Source of the DNA: Candidatus Heritagella intestinalis
Lineage (GTDB): Bacteria > Bacillota > Clostridia > Oscillospirales > Acutalibacteraceae
DNA length: 64,000 nt
Assembly (NCBI GenBank): GCA_904420555.1
Contig: CAJFVO010000004.1
Coordinates: 186,001-250,000 of the forward strand
Direction: 5' to 3'
Position numbers and translations under genes: made by a program. A model generated the notes under the pieces. That model searched no databases and was not told the DNA's origin. It saw only the letters and a program-made list of their open reading frames with translations. Positions 23,300 through 31,659 of the stretch are shown piece after piece (positions within the stretch are counted from its first letter, which is position 1; the number at the start of each line of letters is the position of its first letter).

Positions 23300-23985
23300 C
23301 TGGATTCTCCCAAACAGCCTTTTTTCAGGGCGCGCCCCCGAATTCCCCCCCGACTCCTATGCGGAGGGCACTTCCTTTTCTTCCGAAAAGAAAAGGAAGC
23401 AAAAGATTCGCAAGCCTACGCGGCTTGAGCGCGAAAAGTCCGACGCAAGCAAGCTTTGTGAAACGGGGGCTCCGGCTCTGGAAACAACAACCTAAGCAGT
23501 CGCCCCCGTTTAGCAAACTTTCTCCAACGCACCAACCTGCATCAGCCCTCCAACTTATCAGGCTTCCTCCTATCAGGCAGATAGCTCCGCTACTGAATGA
23601 AAAAGAAGCTACCTGAATGGGAAAATAATAGTGACGCGAGGGAACGGGTTGTTTCTCGATGCCGCTGCCACGCGTTAAAAAACTACCCTGACCGCCTTCG
23701 AAATTCATCCGCAAGCGTGCTTGCAGGATGATTTCGCTTGGCGTGTCAACCTGTCAGCCAATCTGATTCTTTTTCCATCTTTTCTCATCCAAGGAGAAAA
23801 GATGGTGCCCTGCCGCGGCATGAGCGGCAAAAGAGGGGATGTGGGAACCGTCTCACAAGAAAGGTAGTTTGGGAGAACCCAGCCCGACAACCCGGCTTTT
23901 CCACCCGGACAGCTTACGCGGGAAGAAAAGTTGCTCCTCGATGCCGCTATCTCGCGGATTGGAACCGCACACTGTGCGGTGGGAA
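23300..23985 (-). repeat. Large mosaic palindromic repeat, copy C (inverted)
   Basis: Reverse-oriented relative of copies A and B. On the plus strand: the GCCCGACCCATAGGAG-type block (about 23303-23372), variable hairpin CTTCCTTTTCTT/AAGAAAAGGAAG (about 23371-23400), conserved core (23405-23594), the 38-base hairpin (23699-23736), hairpin CCATCTTTTCTC/GAGAAAAGATGG (about 23774-23804), and a palindromic unit in plus orientation (about 23906-23980) ending ACCGCACACTGTGCGGT. In the core it matches copy A almost base for base over some 130 bp. It is non-coding apart from unconserved short frames. Confidence 0.85.
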
Positions 23986-24043
23986 CCTATTCTTTTGGAA
24001 GTGCATATGCTGACAGCAGAGCTTTCTGGAAGGGGGGACCCCA

Positions 24044-24643
24044 GTGGCGGTGCTATCCTGGGTGCTGTTTGCGCTTTCCACCAACCTGGATAACCTGGTC
24101 ATCGGCCTGTCCTATGGCCTGCGGGGCATTCGGGTTCGGCTGGAATCCGGGCTGCTGGTCAGCGGTTTGGTGCTGGCGGGAACCCTCCTTTCCCTGTGGG
24201 CCGGGCAGGGCTTGCAGTTCCTGCTGCCCCCTGTGCTGGCGAGGCTTTTGGGAAGCCTGGTTATGGCAGGATTGGGGCTCTCCTGCCTCTGGGGCGTGTG
24301 GAAAGGCAAAAGAGGCAGGCAAGCCGGAGCGGAAGAGGAGCAGTGGCCCCAAAAGCACCCGGAGCGCTTTGACCGGGACGCTTCCCGGCAGATTGAGTGG
24401 CGGGAAGCCCTGGCTCTGGGCGGGGCGTTGGCCCTGAACAACCTGGGCCTTGGCCTGGGGGCCGGTGCGGCAGGAATGCCGGTTCTGGCTGCCGGGGCGG
24501 CGGTGTTTTTCATGAGCTTTGGGCTGCTGTACGCCGGGAATTTCCTGGGCAGGAAGAAAAAGCGCAGGGGTTCCGGCAGAGGGGCCCAGGCAGTTTCCGG
24601 GCTGCTCATGCTCCTGCTGGGAGTTGGGGAATGGTTCCTGTAA
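24044..24643 (+). CDS. MntP/YtaF-like membrane protein, probable manganese efflux pump
   Basis: 199 residues starting at a GTG (AGGGGGG eight bases upstream). Six membrane helices in two related halves separated by a charged cytoplasmic loop (about 88-120, KGKRGRQ...RFDRDASRQ). Each half opens with the DUF204-type motif: STNLDNLVIGLSYGLRG near the start and LALNNLGLGLGAGAAG at about 130-145, which supplies the acidic/polar residues thought to carry Mn2+. In YtaF the same fold is annotated as a sporulation membrane protein, so both names are possible. No mntR-type regulator or yybP-ykoY riboswitch is visible upstream, where repeat copy C ends only 59 bp away. Confidence 0.75.
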   Translation: MAVLSWVLFALSTNLDNLVIGLSYGLRGIRVRLESGLLVSGLVLAGTLLSLWAGQGLQFLLPPVLARLLGSLVMAGLGLSCLWGVWKGKRGRQAGAEEEQWPQKHPERFDRDASRQIEWREALALGGALALNNLGLGLGAGAAGMPVLAAGAAVFFMSFGLLYAGNFLGRKKKRRGSGRGAQAVSGLLMLLLGVGEWFL

Positions 24644-24657
24644 AATCTCCTTTTTCA

Positions 24658-24686
24658 TTGACATTTTCAGAAGAAATCCCTATAAT
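24658..24686 (+). promoter_or_regulatory. Consensus promoter of the cutC-to-oxidoreductase unit
   Basis: TTGACA (24658-24663), 17 bp, TATAAT (24681-24686): an exact sigma-A consensus. Expected start near 24693. Confidence 0.8.
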
Positions 24687-24699
24687 AAAAGCGAAACGG

Positions 24700-24728
24700 G
24701 CGCTGCGGAGGTTTCCGCGGCGCTTTTT
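24700..24728 (+). terminator. Leader terminator (possible attenuator) before cutC
   Basis: GCGCTGCGGA pairs with TTCCGCGGCGC (10 bp, three-to-five-base loop) followed by TTTTT. It lies between the consensus promoter and the cutC ribosome site, so transcripts from that promoter must read through it. It may also end transcripts from the MntP-like gene. Confidence 0.65.
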
Positions 24729-24750
24729 CCATTATGAAAGGAGCAGCCTG

Positions 24751-25497
24751 ATGGAAAATCAGAAGATTCTTATGGAAATTTGCTGCGGTTCCGTTGATGA
24801 CGTCATCAAAGCAGAGGCAGGCGGGGCCCACCGGGCAGAACTGAATTCCGATTTGTTCCATGGGGGCCTGACCCCCAGTATTGGGACCCTGCGCATGGCC
24901 AAAAAAGTCACCCATATCCCCATTATGGCCATGGTGCGTCCCCGGCAGGGCGGCTTCTGTTATACGGAAATGGAGTTTGAGACCATGCTGGAGGACGCCC
25001 GGCTCCTGCTGGAAAACGGCGCGGACGGCATTGTCTTTGGCTGTTTACAGGAGGATGGCCGCATTGATGCGGCCCGCTGCCGGAAGCTCCTGGAAGCCAT
25101 CGGGGATAAGGAATCTGTGTTCCACCGGGCCATTGACGTGACCCCGGACTGGAAGGAGGCCCTGGATACCCTCATAGAGCTGGGGGTTACCCGGGTGCTC
25201 ACCAGCGGCCAGGCCCCCAGCGTGCTCTATGGGATGGAGACGGTGCGGGACATGGTAGCGTATGCTGCCGGGCGTATTGAGATTTTACCGGGAGCGGGCA
25301 TCCGGCCCGGGAATGTCCGGCAGATTTTATCGGGCACCGGATGCAGCCAGTTTCACTGTTCTGCTTCCGGCATCGCCTATGACCGCTCCACGGAAAACAG
25401 CCGGGGCATCTTCTTCGGCGGAGCCCTGTATCCCCCGGAGGACCGGTATTCCACCACCGATTTGGCTGCGGTGGAGGCCTATCAGGGGGTATTGTGA
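24751..25497 (+). CDS. cutC: CutC-family protein (copper homeostasis protein CutC)
   Basis: 248 residues from the ATG at 24751 (AAAGGAG upstream). A TIM-barrel family with the signature MEICCGSVDDVIKAEAGGAHRAELN at the start, PIMAMVRPRQGGFCYT, GADGIVFGCLQEDGRID, VFHRAIDV and LTSGQAPS. Although named for copper tolerance in Escherichia coli, its biochemical role is unclear, and in Bacteroidota and Bacillota it is often encoded with glycoside hydrolases, as here with a GH29 fucosidase four genes on. First gene of a tight six-gene unit. Its stop codon overlaps the start of the next gene (TGATG). Confidence 0.93.
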   Translation: MENQKILMEICCGSVDDVIKAEAGGAHRAELNSDLFHGGLTPSIGTLRMAKKVTHIPIMAMVRPRQGGFCYTEMEFETMLEDARLLLENGADGIVFGCLQEDGRIDAARCRKLLEAIGDKESVFHRAIDVTPDWKEALDTLIELGVTRVLTSGQAPSVLYGMETVRDMVAYAAGRIEILPGAGIRPGNVRQILSGTGCSQFHCSASGIAYDRSTENSRGIFFGGALYPPEDRYSTTDLAAVEAYQGVL

Positions 25498-26051
25498 TGC
25501 AGTGTTTGGGAACTCTGCCTCTGGAAACCCAGCGGACGCAGCTGAGACGGTTCCGGATAGAGGACAGCCCGGCGGTGTACCAGGGCTGGGGAAAATTAGA
25601 GGAATGCAGCCGGTATTTCCCCTGGGGGCCTATGCCCAGCCCGGATTTTGCCCAAGAGAAGGTCAAGGGCTGGGTGGAGCGGTATCCGGAGGGTTCCTAT
25701 TACCAATGGGCTATCGTGGAGAAAGAGAGCGGCCAGCTCATCGGTGTGGTGAATCTCCATGGTGTGGACGAAGCCAACCACTCGGCGGAAACCTCCTATA
25801 TCCTGTCGCCCGCATATTGGGGGAGAGGCATCATGACAGAGGTGCTCCGGGAGGTTCTGCGGTTCGCCTTTGAAGAAGTGGGCCTGCATCAGGTGGAAGC
25901 GGATTGTTTTGCCGGAAATGAGGCTTCCAAGCGGGTGTTGGAGAAGTGCGGCATGACCTGTGAAGGGGTCAGCCGGGAGAAGTATTGGAAAGGCGGCGGC
26001 TATCTCGACGCCTTTTGCTATGCCATTCTCCAAGGGGAAGCCTGCATTTGA
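25497..26051 (+). CDS. GNAT-family N-acetyltransferase (RimJ/RimL-like)
   Basis: 184 residues from the ATG at 25497, which shares a base with the cutC stop codon. GNAT fold of the Acetyltransf_3 type: start LPLETQRTQLRRFRIED; beta4 and acetyl-CoA pyrophosphate loop TSYILSPAYWGRGIMTEVLREVLRFAF (about 100-125, motif A, Q/RxxGxG/A variant YWGRGI); ADCFAGNEASKRVLEKCGM (motif B); and the terminal GYLDAFCYAIL. Transfers an acetyl group from acetyl-CoA, classically to N-terminal alanines of ribosomal proteins or to small amines; the acceptor here is unknown. Translationally coupled to cutC. Confidence 0.88.
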   Translation: MQCLGTLPLETQRTQLRRFRIEDSPAVYQGWGKLEECSRYFPWGPMPSPDFAQEKVKGWVERYPEGSYYQWAIVEKESGQLIGVVNLHGVDEANHSAETSYILSPAYWGRGIMTEVLREVLRFAFEEVGLHQVEADCFAGNEASKRVLEKCGMTCEGVSREKYWKGGGYLDAFCYAILQGEACI

Positions 26052-26118
26052 TTTTATTGACAAAAAAGCCCCGGCTTCAGGCATCTTGTGGAAAGCAGGG
26101 GGGAGAGGAGAGAGAACG

Positions 26119-26556
26119 ATGGGCAAATGGACACAGGAAGCAGAAACCATCCTGCAGGAACGCTTTGGGAAAGATTCTGTCATTGCGCTGGCAACTATCG
26201 AGGACGGGAAGCCCTGGGTGCGGAACGTCAATGCCTTTTATGAGGACGGCGCTTTTTACGTGATTACCTATGGGCTTTCCAATAAAATGCGGCAGCTGGC
26301 GAAAAACCCGGAGGCCGCCATTGCCGGCGACTGGTTTACCGCCCAGGGCCGCGGGGTGGACATGGGGTATTTCGGGAGAGAGGAAAACCGGGAAATGGCC
26401 CAAAAGCTACGGCAGGCCTTTGCCGCGTGGATTGACAACGGGCACAATGATTTTCAGGACGTGAATACCCATATTCTCCGCATTGCGCTGCGGCAGGGCT
26501 GCCTGCTGTCTCACGGAAAGCGCTATGATATTGCCTTTGACCAGAAAGACTTTTGA
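26119..26556 (+). CDS. Pyridoxamine 5'-phosphate oxidase-like FMN-binding protein
   Basis: 145 residues from the ATG at 26119 (GGAGAGAG upstream; the longer frame from 25960 overlaps the GNAT gene out of frame). Split-barrel flavin-binding fold: SVIALATIEDGKPWVRNVNAFYEDGAFYVITY, then SNKMRQLAKNPEAAI, matching the common general-stress/pyridoxamine-oxidase-like family. Such proteins bind FMN or F420-like cofactors and reduce or sense small molecules; true PdxH activity is unlikely given the short length. It lies 67 bp after the GNAT gene and 55 bp before the fucosidase, with no terminator between them, so it is probably co-transcribed. Confidence 0.85.
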   Translation: MGKWTQEAETILQERFGKDSVIALATIEDGKPWVRNVNAFYEDGAFYVITYGLSNKMRQLAKNPEAAIAGDWFTAQGRGVDMGYFGREENREMAQKLRQAFAAWIDNGHNDFQDVNTHILRIALRQGCLLSHGKRYDIAFDQKDF

Positions 26557-26611
26557 TGGAAAAGAGTTCCGGGCACGGCTCAGATTTTTATTATAATGGG
26601 AGGAAGCAGAG

Positions 26612-27913
26612 ATGTTCGACTGGAATGCTTATGAAAAGCGCATGGCCTGGTATGTCCATGACCGCTTTGGGATGTTCATCCATTGGGGCCTGTACGCCAT
26701 CCCCGCCAGAGGGGAGTGGGTGCGCAGCACCGAGGAAATTCCCAAGGAAGACTATATGCGCTATTTTCGAGAATTCAACCCCGTGGATTATGACCCGAAA
26801 AAGTGGGCCAGAGCCGCCAAAGAGGCCGGCATGAAGTATGTGGTCCTCACGGCCAAGCACCACGATGGTTTCTGCCTGTGGGACACCCAGACAACGGATT
26901 TCAAGGCCCCCAACACCCCGGCGGGCCGGGATTTGATTCGGGAATACGTGGACGCTGTCCGGGCCGAGGGCCTGAAGGTGGGGCTGTACTACTCCATTAT
27001 CGACTGGTATCATGAGGATTTTCCCCACTATGGGGACCGGAACCACCCCATGCGCAACCACCCGGAGTGCGGCAACGAGCACCGGGATTTCAACCGGTAT
27101 CTGGCCTATATGCACGAGCAGGTTCGGGAATTGTGCTCCAACTACGGCAAGCTGGATATTCTGTGGTTCGACTTCTCCTACGATAACCTACGGGGGGAGG
27201 CCTGGAAGGCCACCCAGCTGGTAGAGATGGTGCGCTCTTTGCAGCCGGAGGTCATCATCGACAACCGGCTGGAAGTCAGCGGCGAGGGCTATGGCTCTCT
27301 GGCTTCCGGGAACCCCACCCCCTACCACGGGGATTTCGTCAGCCCGGAGCAGATGATTCCCCCGGAGGGCATCCGGGACGTCAACGGCCGGCCCATTCCC
27401 TGGGAGGCCTGCGTCACCATGAACAACCATTGGGGCTTCTGCGGCACAGATACGGAGTTCAAGCCCGCCTCCATGCTCATTAAGAAGTTAGTGGAGTGCG
27501 TATCCAAGGGCGGCAATCTGCTTCTCAACGTGGGGCCGGACGCCCGGGGGAATATCCCGGAGCAGTCTTTGGAAATCCTTCAGGAGATGGGCCGCTGGAT
27601 GCGGAAAAACAGCGCTTCTATTTACGGCTGCGGCCGGGCGGAGATGGACAAGCCGGACTGCGGGCGCATTACCCGGAAGGGCAGCCTGCTGTACTATCAC
27701 GTGTATGAAAACAGCATCGGCCCCCTGCACCTGCCGGGGCTTTCCCAGGGGCAGGTCAAGAAGATTCGGCTCTTGGCCACAGGCCAGGAGGTGCCGGTTT
27801 CCCACGCCTGGATGCACAGCGATTATCCGGGATTGGTGTTTGCGGATTTGGGCACCAACCCCATCCTGCCCGACCCGGTGGATACGGTGCTGGAAGTGGA
27901 GCTGGCGGAGTAA
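26612..27913 (+). CDS. Alpha-L-fucosidase, glycoside hydrolase family 29
   Basis: 433 residues, no signal peptide, so probably cytoplasmic and acting on imported fucosylated oligosaccharides. GH29 TIM-barrel signatures in order: WYVHDRFGMFIHWGLYAIP (about 13-31), the substrate-binding KHHDGFCLWDT (about 82-92), GLYYSIIDWY (about 124-133), and the nucleophile aspartate in ILWFDF (Asp177). MNNHWGF and GGNLLLNVGPDARGNIP follow, with a small beta-sandwich C-terminal domain. Retaining mechanism releasing L-fucose. In the same unit as cutC and a transglutaminase-like protein; FucO at 11.1 kb could reduce lactaldehyde from the fucose released. Specific linkage preference cannot be judged. Confidence 0.96.
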   Translation: MFDWNAYEKRMAWYVHDRFGMFIHWGLYAIPARGEWVRSTEEIPKEDYMRYFREFNPVDYDPKKWARAAKEAGMKYVVLTAKHHDGFCLWDTQTTDFKAPNTPAGRDLIREYVDAVRAEGLKVGLYYSIIDWYHEDFPHYGDRNHPMRNHPECGNEHRDFNRYLAYMHEQVRELCSNYGKLDILWFDFSYDNLRGEAWKATQLVEMVRSLQPEVIIDNRLEVSGEGYGSLASGNPTPYHGDFVSPEQMIPPEGIRDVNGRPIPWEACVTMNNHWGFCGTDTEFKPASMLIKKLVECVSKGGNLLLNVGPDARGNIPEQSLEILQEMGRWMRKNSASIYGCGRAEMDKPDCGRITRKGSLLYYHVYENSIGPLHLPGLSQGQVKKIRLLATGQEVPVSHAWMHSDYPGLVFADLGTNPILPDPVDTVLEVELAE

Positions 27914-27997
27914 ACCATACGGATTCCCAAGGGACTGACGGGGGCAGATCCTCCCCGGGAGGCAGACAATCCCCTGTATAAGGAGTGTAGAAATTTT

Positions 27998-30568
27998 ATG
28001 GAGCCATTGTTTACCCAGGAAGAAAGCCGCCGGGCGGCGGAGAACTACCAGAAGGCCATGGAGCGCTGTCCGGCCCGCCGGGCCCAGTGGGAGAGCTATT
28101 TGCAGTCCCTGACCCTCCAGGAGCAGGACGCCATGCGCTTTGCCGCCGGAGGGATGCCCCTGAGCGATTTGGTGAGCCTTTCCCCGGAGGAGGTAGGGAA
28201 GGCGGTCCTCCACAGCCTGCGGGTGCGCCGGGAAGTTCCCTATGCGGCCAAGGTTCCCCGGGGGCTGTATCGGAATTACGTGCTCTTTTACCGGGTGAAC
28301 AATGAGAATATTGACCATCACCGGCAGGCCTTCTATGGGGAGCTGCTTCCCCGCATCCGGGGGAAATCCATGGAGCAGGCTGCCTTGGAGGTAAACCTCT
28401 GGTGCTATGAAAAGGCCACCTACCAGGCTTCCGATGACCGCACCGCCTCCCCAATGACGGTGATTCGCCGGGGCTGCGGCCGGTGCGGGGAGGAGTCTGT
28501 CCTGACGGTGGAAGCCATGCGAAGCGTAGGCATCCCTGCCCGCCAGTGCTATACCCCACGCTGGGCCCATTGCGACGACAACCATGCCTGGGTGGAGGTC
28601 TGGACCGGAGACGGATGGCACTATCTGGGGGCCTGTGAGCCGGAGCCGGCGCTGGACCGGGGCTGGTTTACCTCGGCGGCCTCCCGGGCCATGCTGGTCC
28701 ATTCCCGGGTCTTTTCCCACCAGGTGCAGGGGGAAGAAGTACTGGAGGAAACCCCGGTATACACCACCGTCAACCACACCGCCGCGTATGCCTCCTGCCG
28801 CCGGTTCCAGGTGCTGGTGACCTGGGAAGGGGGGCCCTTGGCCGGGGCCCAGGTCCGGTTTGAACTGGTAAACGCCGCTGAACTCACTGCCATCCACACA
28901 GCCGTCACCGGTCCGGAGGGTACAGCATCCCTGGTGGCCGGCCTGGGCTCTCTGCACCTTCATGTGAGCTATCAGGGCAAATACCGTACTTGTTTGGTGA
29001 ACCTCCGGGAACAGGCGCAGGTGTGCGTGGAGATGTGCCCTGCCAAGGAGGGGGGAGAAGGGGTGGAGGAATTCGATATGATTCCCCCGGCAGGCGGCCT
29101 GCCGGATACGCCCGCTCTTTCCCCAGAGGAGGAGGGCCGGTGGCAGGCCCGGCTGGCCCAGGCGGAAGCTGTCCGGATGGAAGGGCAGAGGGACTGGGAG
29201 ACCCAGGCTTCCGCCCTGGAAAAGGTGCCCCATCGCAGCCCGGTATTTGCCTGGGCCTTGGCCTGTGCCCGGGGAAATCGTGAGGAAATTTGGAAATTTA
29301 TCAAAAATCCCGCCATGACAGCGGCAGAGAAGGAGGCCCTCCTCTCCACCCTTCGGGAAAAGGACTTGGCGGATATCACCGCAGACACCCTGACGGAATA
29401 TCTGCTCTCCGCCCAACCCTACCGGGACTGCTGGCCGGAGGAGGTCTATCGGGAAGGGCTTCTGTCTCCCCGCATTGGCAACGAGGAAATTCTGCCCCGG
29501 CGGCTGGCTATCCGCTCCTTTTTTGCCTGGCACGGAGGCGCGCCGGAAAGCCCTTTGGCAGTGGCGGCCGCTCTCCGGGACCATGTCCGGGTCTTGGACG
29601 ATTACGAGTACGGTACCCTGGTGGCGGACCCTCTGTGGGCACTCCGGTGCGGGGTGTGCTCTTCCCTTTCTCTAAAGACCCTCTTTGTGGCGGTGTGCCG
29701 GGCCTTGGACTTTCCCGCTCGGCTGAATCCTGTCGACGGCGCGCCGGAATACAGTATCCGAGGGGCATTTTGGCCCCTTCCCCCGGAATACGCGCTGGGA
29801 CAGGAGGGAGAGCAGGCAGGGGAAGCTCCCGGAGAAACCCAGGAGAAGAGCGCCGTTTTGCTGCTCCGCAACGGGGGAAGCCGCCCCCTGCACTACTTCC
29901 AGCAGTATTCCGTGGCCCGGCTGGAAAAGGGCGTGTATCAATCCCTTTCCCTGTGGGGAGAGGAACTGCGTGAAACCCAGCGGTTGGCGGTGATCCCTGG
30001 GGAGTACCGCATTCTCACCGCTGCCCGGCAGATTGACGGCTCCGTGTTGGCCCGGGCCTACTATGTCAAGGCAAAGGCAGGGCAGGAGGCCCAGGTGACC
30101 CTTTCCCTGCGGCCGGACCAGACTCGGGAAAAGCTGCTGTTCGCAGAACTTCCGGAGGTTCCCCTTTCGCACTTGGGGGGGACTGGAAGACATTTTCGGG
30201 GTCAGGCCCATGTATTGGCCTTTTTAGAGCCGGGAAAGGAACCCACAGAGCATCTGCTTAACGAATTTATGGAGCGCCGGGAGGAATACCGCAAGGCAGG
30301 GATCCCGGTGGGTCTGGCCGTGTTTTCCCAGGAGGCGTCTCACAATGCCAAGCTCCGCCAGACTTTGGAAGCTCTGCCGGAAGCGGCCCTGTTCCTTTGC
30401 CAGGAAAAAGCGGCGGTCAATGGGCTGCGCCGGGCCCTCCGAGTAGGGGATGCCCGCTTGCCTTTGGCGGTGGCCGTGGATGAAAACGGGAAGGGCCTCT
30501 TTGCCTTTGCCAATTATAATGTGGGGACAGCGGGGACCTTACTGGATATTTTTCATTCTCTGCAATAA
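27998..30568 (+). CDS. Large protein with two transglutaminase-like domains and a thioredoxin-like C-terminus
   Basis: 856 residues, no signal peptide. Domain 1 (about 80-230): transglutaminase/protease-like core with catalytic Cys163 (GCGRCGEES), His196 (DDNHAWVEVW) and WHYLGACEPEP in the position of the third residue. A beta-sandwich (about 255-345) follows. A second transglutaminase-like stretch (about 505-600) shows VLDDYEYGTLVADP, a Cys motif GVCSSLSLKTLFVAVCRALDFPARL and a less complete triad. Another beta-sandwich follows (about 625-710). The last 120 residues (AHVLAFLEPGKEPTEHLL, SHNAKLRQTLEALP) look thioredoxin/AhpC-like without a CxxC. Related large proteins occur with glycoside hydrolases in gut bacteria; the substrate is unknown. 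It lies between the fucosidase (84 bp) and the oxidoreductase (27 bp). Confidence 0.8.
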   Translation: MEPLFTQEESRRAAENYQKAMERCPARRAQWESYLQSLTLQEQDAMRFAAGGMPLSDLVSLSPEEVGKAVLHSLRVRREVPYAAKVPRGLYRNYVLFYRVNNENIDHHRQAFYGELLPRIRGKSMEQAALEVNLWCYEKATYQASDDRTASPMTVIRRGCGRCGEESVLTVEAMRSVGIPARQCYTPRWAHCDDNHAWVEVWTGDGWHYLGACEPEPALDRGWFTSAASRAMLVHSRVFSHQVQGEEVLEETPVYTTVNHTAAYASCRRFQVLVTWEGGPLAGAQVRFELVNAAELTAIHTAVTGPEGTASLVAGLGSLHLHVSYQGKYRTCLVNLREQAQVCVEMCPAKEGGEGVEEFDMIPPAGGLPDTPALSPEEEGRWQARLAQAEAVRMEGQRDWETQASALEKVPHRSPVFAWALACARGNREEIWKFIKNPAMTAAEKEALLSTLREKDLADITADTLTEYLLSAQPYRDCWPEEVYREGLLSPRIGNEEILPRRLAIRSFFAWHGGAPESPLAVAAALRDHVRVLDDYEYGTLVADPLWALRCGVCSSLSLKTLFVAVCRALDFPARLNPVDGAPEYSIRGAFWPLPPEYALGQEGEQAGEAPGETQEKSAVLLLRNGGSRPLHYFQQYSVARLEKGVYQSLSLWGEELRETQRLAVIPGEYRILTAARQIDGSVLARAYYVKAKAGQEAQVTLSLRPDQTREKLLFAELPEVPLSHLGGTGRHFRGQAHVLAFLEPGKEPTEHLLNEFMERREEYRKAGIPVGLAVFSQEASHNAKLRQTLEALPEAALFLCQEKAAVNGLRRALRVGDARLPLAVAVDENGKGLFAFANYNVGTAGTLLDIFHSLQ

Positions 30569-30595
30569 TTGAGAAAACAGAAAGGAGAAATTGGG

Positions 30596-31588
30596 ATGAT
30601 CCCCTTTGGAATTATCGGGACGGGGAAAATTACCCGGACATTTTTAGAGGCGGTGCAGTCAGTGCCGGAGCTGACGCTGCGGGCGGTGTATTCCCGCAGC
30701 CTGGAAAAGGCCCAATCTTTTGGGGAGGAATACGGTGCAAAGGTCTTTACTGATTCCCTGGAAGATCTGGCGGCGGACCGGGACGTGCAGGCGGTGTACA
30801 TTGCCAGCCCCAACTGCTGCCACTGTGAGCAGGCCATCCGGATGATGGACGCGGGCAAGCATGTGCTCTGCGAAAAGCCCGCCGCTTCCAACCAGGAGGA
30901 GTACCAGCGGATGCTGGAAGCCGCCCGGCGCAATGGGGTGGTATTCTTTGAGGCCATGCGCCCGGCCTTCACCCCGGAGATGGCCATGGTAGAGGAAACC
31001 CTTCCCCGGCTGGGCAAGATTCGGCAGGCGTCTTTTTCCTTCTGCCAGTATTCCTCCCGGTATGACAATTTCAAAAACGGCATGATCGAAAACGCGTTCC
31101 GGCCCGAGCTGTCCAACGGCTCTTTGATGGACATCGGCGTTTACTGTATCCACTGGATGGTCCGGCTGTTCGGGATGCCGGAGAGCTTGCAGGCTTCCCC
31201 GATTTTCCTGGAAAACGGCGTGGACGGCGCCGGAGCCATTATCGGGACATATCCGGACATGCAGGTGCAGCTGCTCTATTCCAAAATCTGTGACGGCCAC
31301 ACCCCCAGCGAAATCCAGGGGGAAAACGGCTCCCTGCTCATGGATACCGTGTCCCAGCCCCAGAAGCTGACCCTTTGCCTGCGGGGACAGACGCCGGAGG
31401 CGCTGCCGGTAACGCCCTGTGCCAACAATATGGTCTATGAGGCCCGGCGCTGGGCCCAGTGGATTACCAGGGGCCCGGACCGGGAGCTCTTCCGGGTCCA
31501 GGACGACACCATGACCGAGCTGCGGGTTCTGGACAAGGTCCGGGCCCTCTGCGGCATCCGTTTCCCGGCGGACGAGCGGGGCGAATAA
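30596..31588 (+). CDS. Gfo/Idh/MocA-family NAD(P)-dependent oxidoreductase
   Basis: 330 residues from the ATG at 30596 (AAAGGAG nine bases upstream; the frame before it opens at a TTG without spacing). N-terminal Rossmann fold FGIIGTGKITRTFLEA (about 4-19) and the hallmark CEKPAASN (about 95, EKP lysine). Then the alpha/beta substrate domain with SLMDIGVYCIHWMVRLFG, where the Asp and His of the (D/G)xGx(Y/H)xxH pattern lie. Family members oxidise or epimerise sugars and trans-dihydrodiols, using tightly bound NAD(P). As the last gene of the fucosidase unit, a sugar substrate is likely. The transcript ends at 31603-31645. Confidence 0.92.
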   Translation: MIPFGIIGTGKITRTFLEAVQSVPELTLRAVYSRSLEKAQSFGEEYGAKVFTDSLEDLAADRDVQAVYIASPNCCHCEQAIRMMDAGKHVLCEKPAASNQEEYQRMLEAARRNGVVFFEAMRPAFTPEMAMVEETLPRLGKIRQASFSFCQYSSRYDNFKNGMIENAFRPELSNGSLMDIGVYCIHWMVRLFGMPESLQASPIFLENGVDGAGAIIGTYPDMQVQLLYSKICDGHTPSEIQGENGSLLMDTVSQPQKLTLCLRGQTPEALPVTPCANNMVYEARRWAQWITRGPDRELFRVQDDTMTELRVLDKVRALCGIRFPADERGE

Positions 31589-31602
31589 GAAGAGAAACAA
31601 CG

Positions 31603-31645
31603 AAAAGCCGCTGCACAGCTTACTCGCTTGTGCAGCGGCTTTTTC
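31603..31645 (+). terminator. Terminator of the cutC-GH29-oxidoreductase unit
   Basis: AAAAGCCGCTGCACA pairs with TGTGCAGCGGCTTTT (15 bp). T-run on one side, A-run on the other, so it could also serve the convergent exonuclease gene. Confidence 0.92.
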
Positions 31646-31659
31646 TCGTAGAGGAATCT

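Noticed and set aside
24007-24043. An upstream ATG start (24007) for the MntP-like gene
   Set aside because: It is in a different frame from the family motifs; the GTG at 24044 has a ribosome site and opens directly into the conserved STNLDNL motif.
27488-29584. A 698-codon minus-strand frame opposite the fucosidase and transglutaminase-like genes
   Set aside because: Compositional shadow of two clear plus-strand genes.
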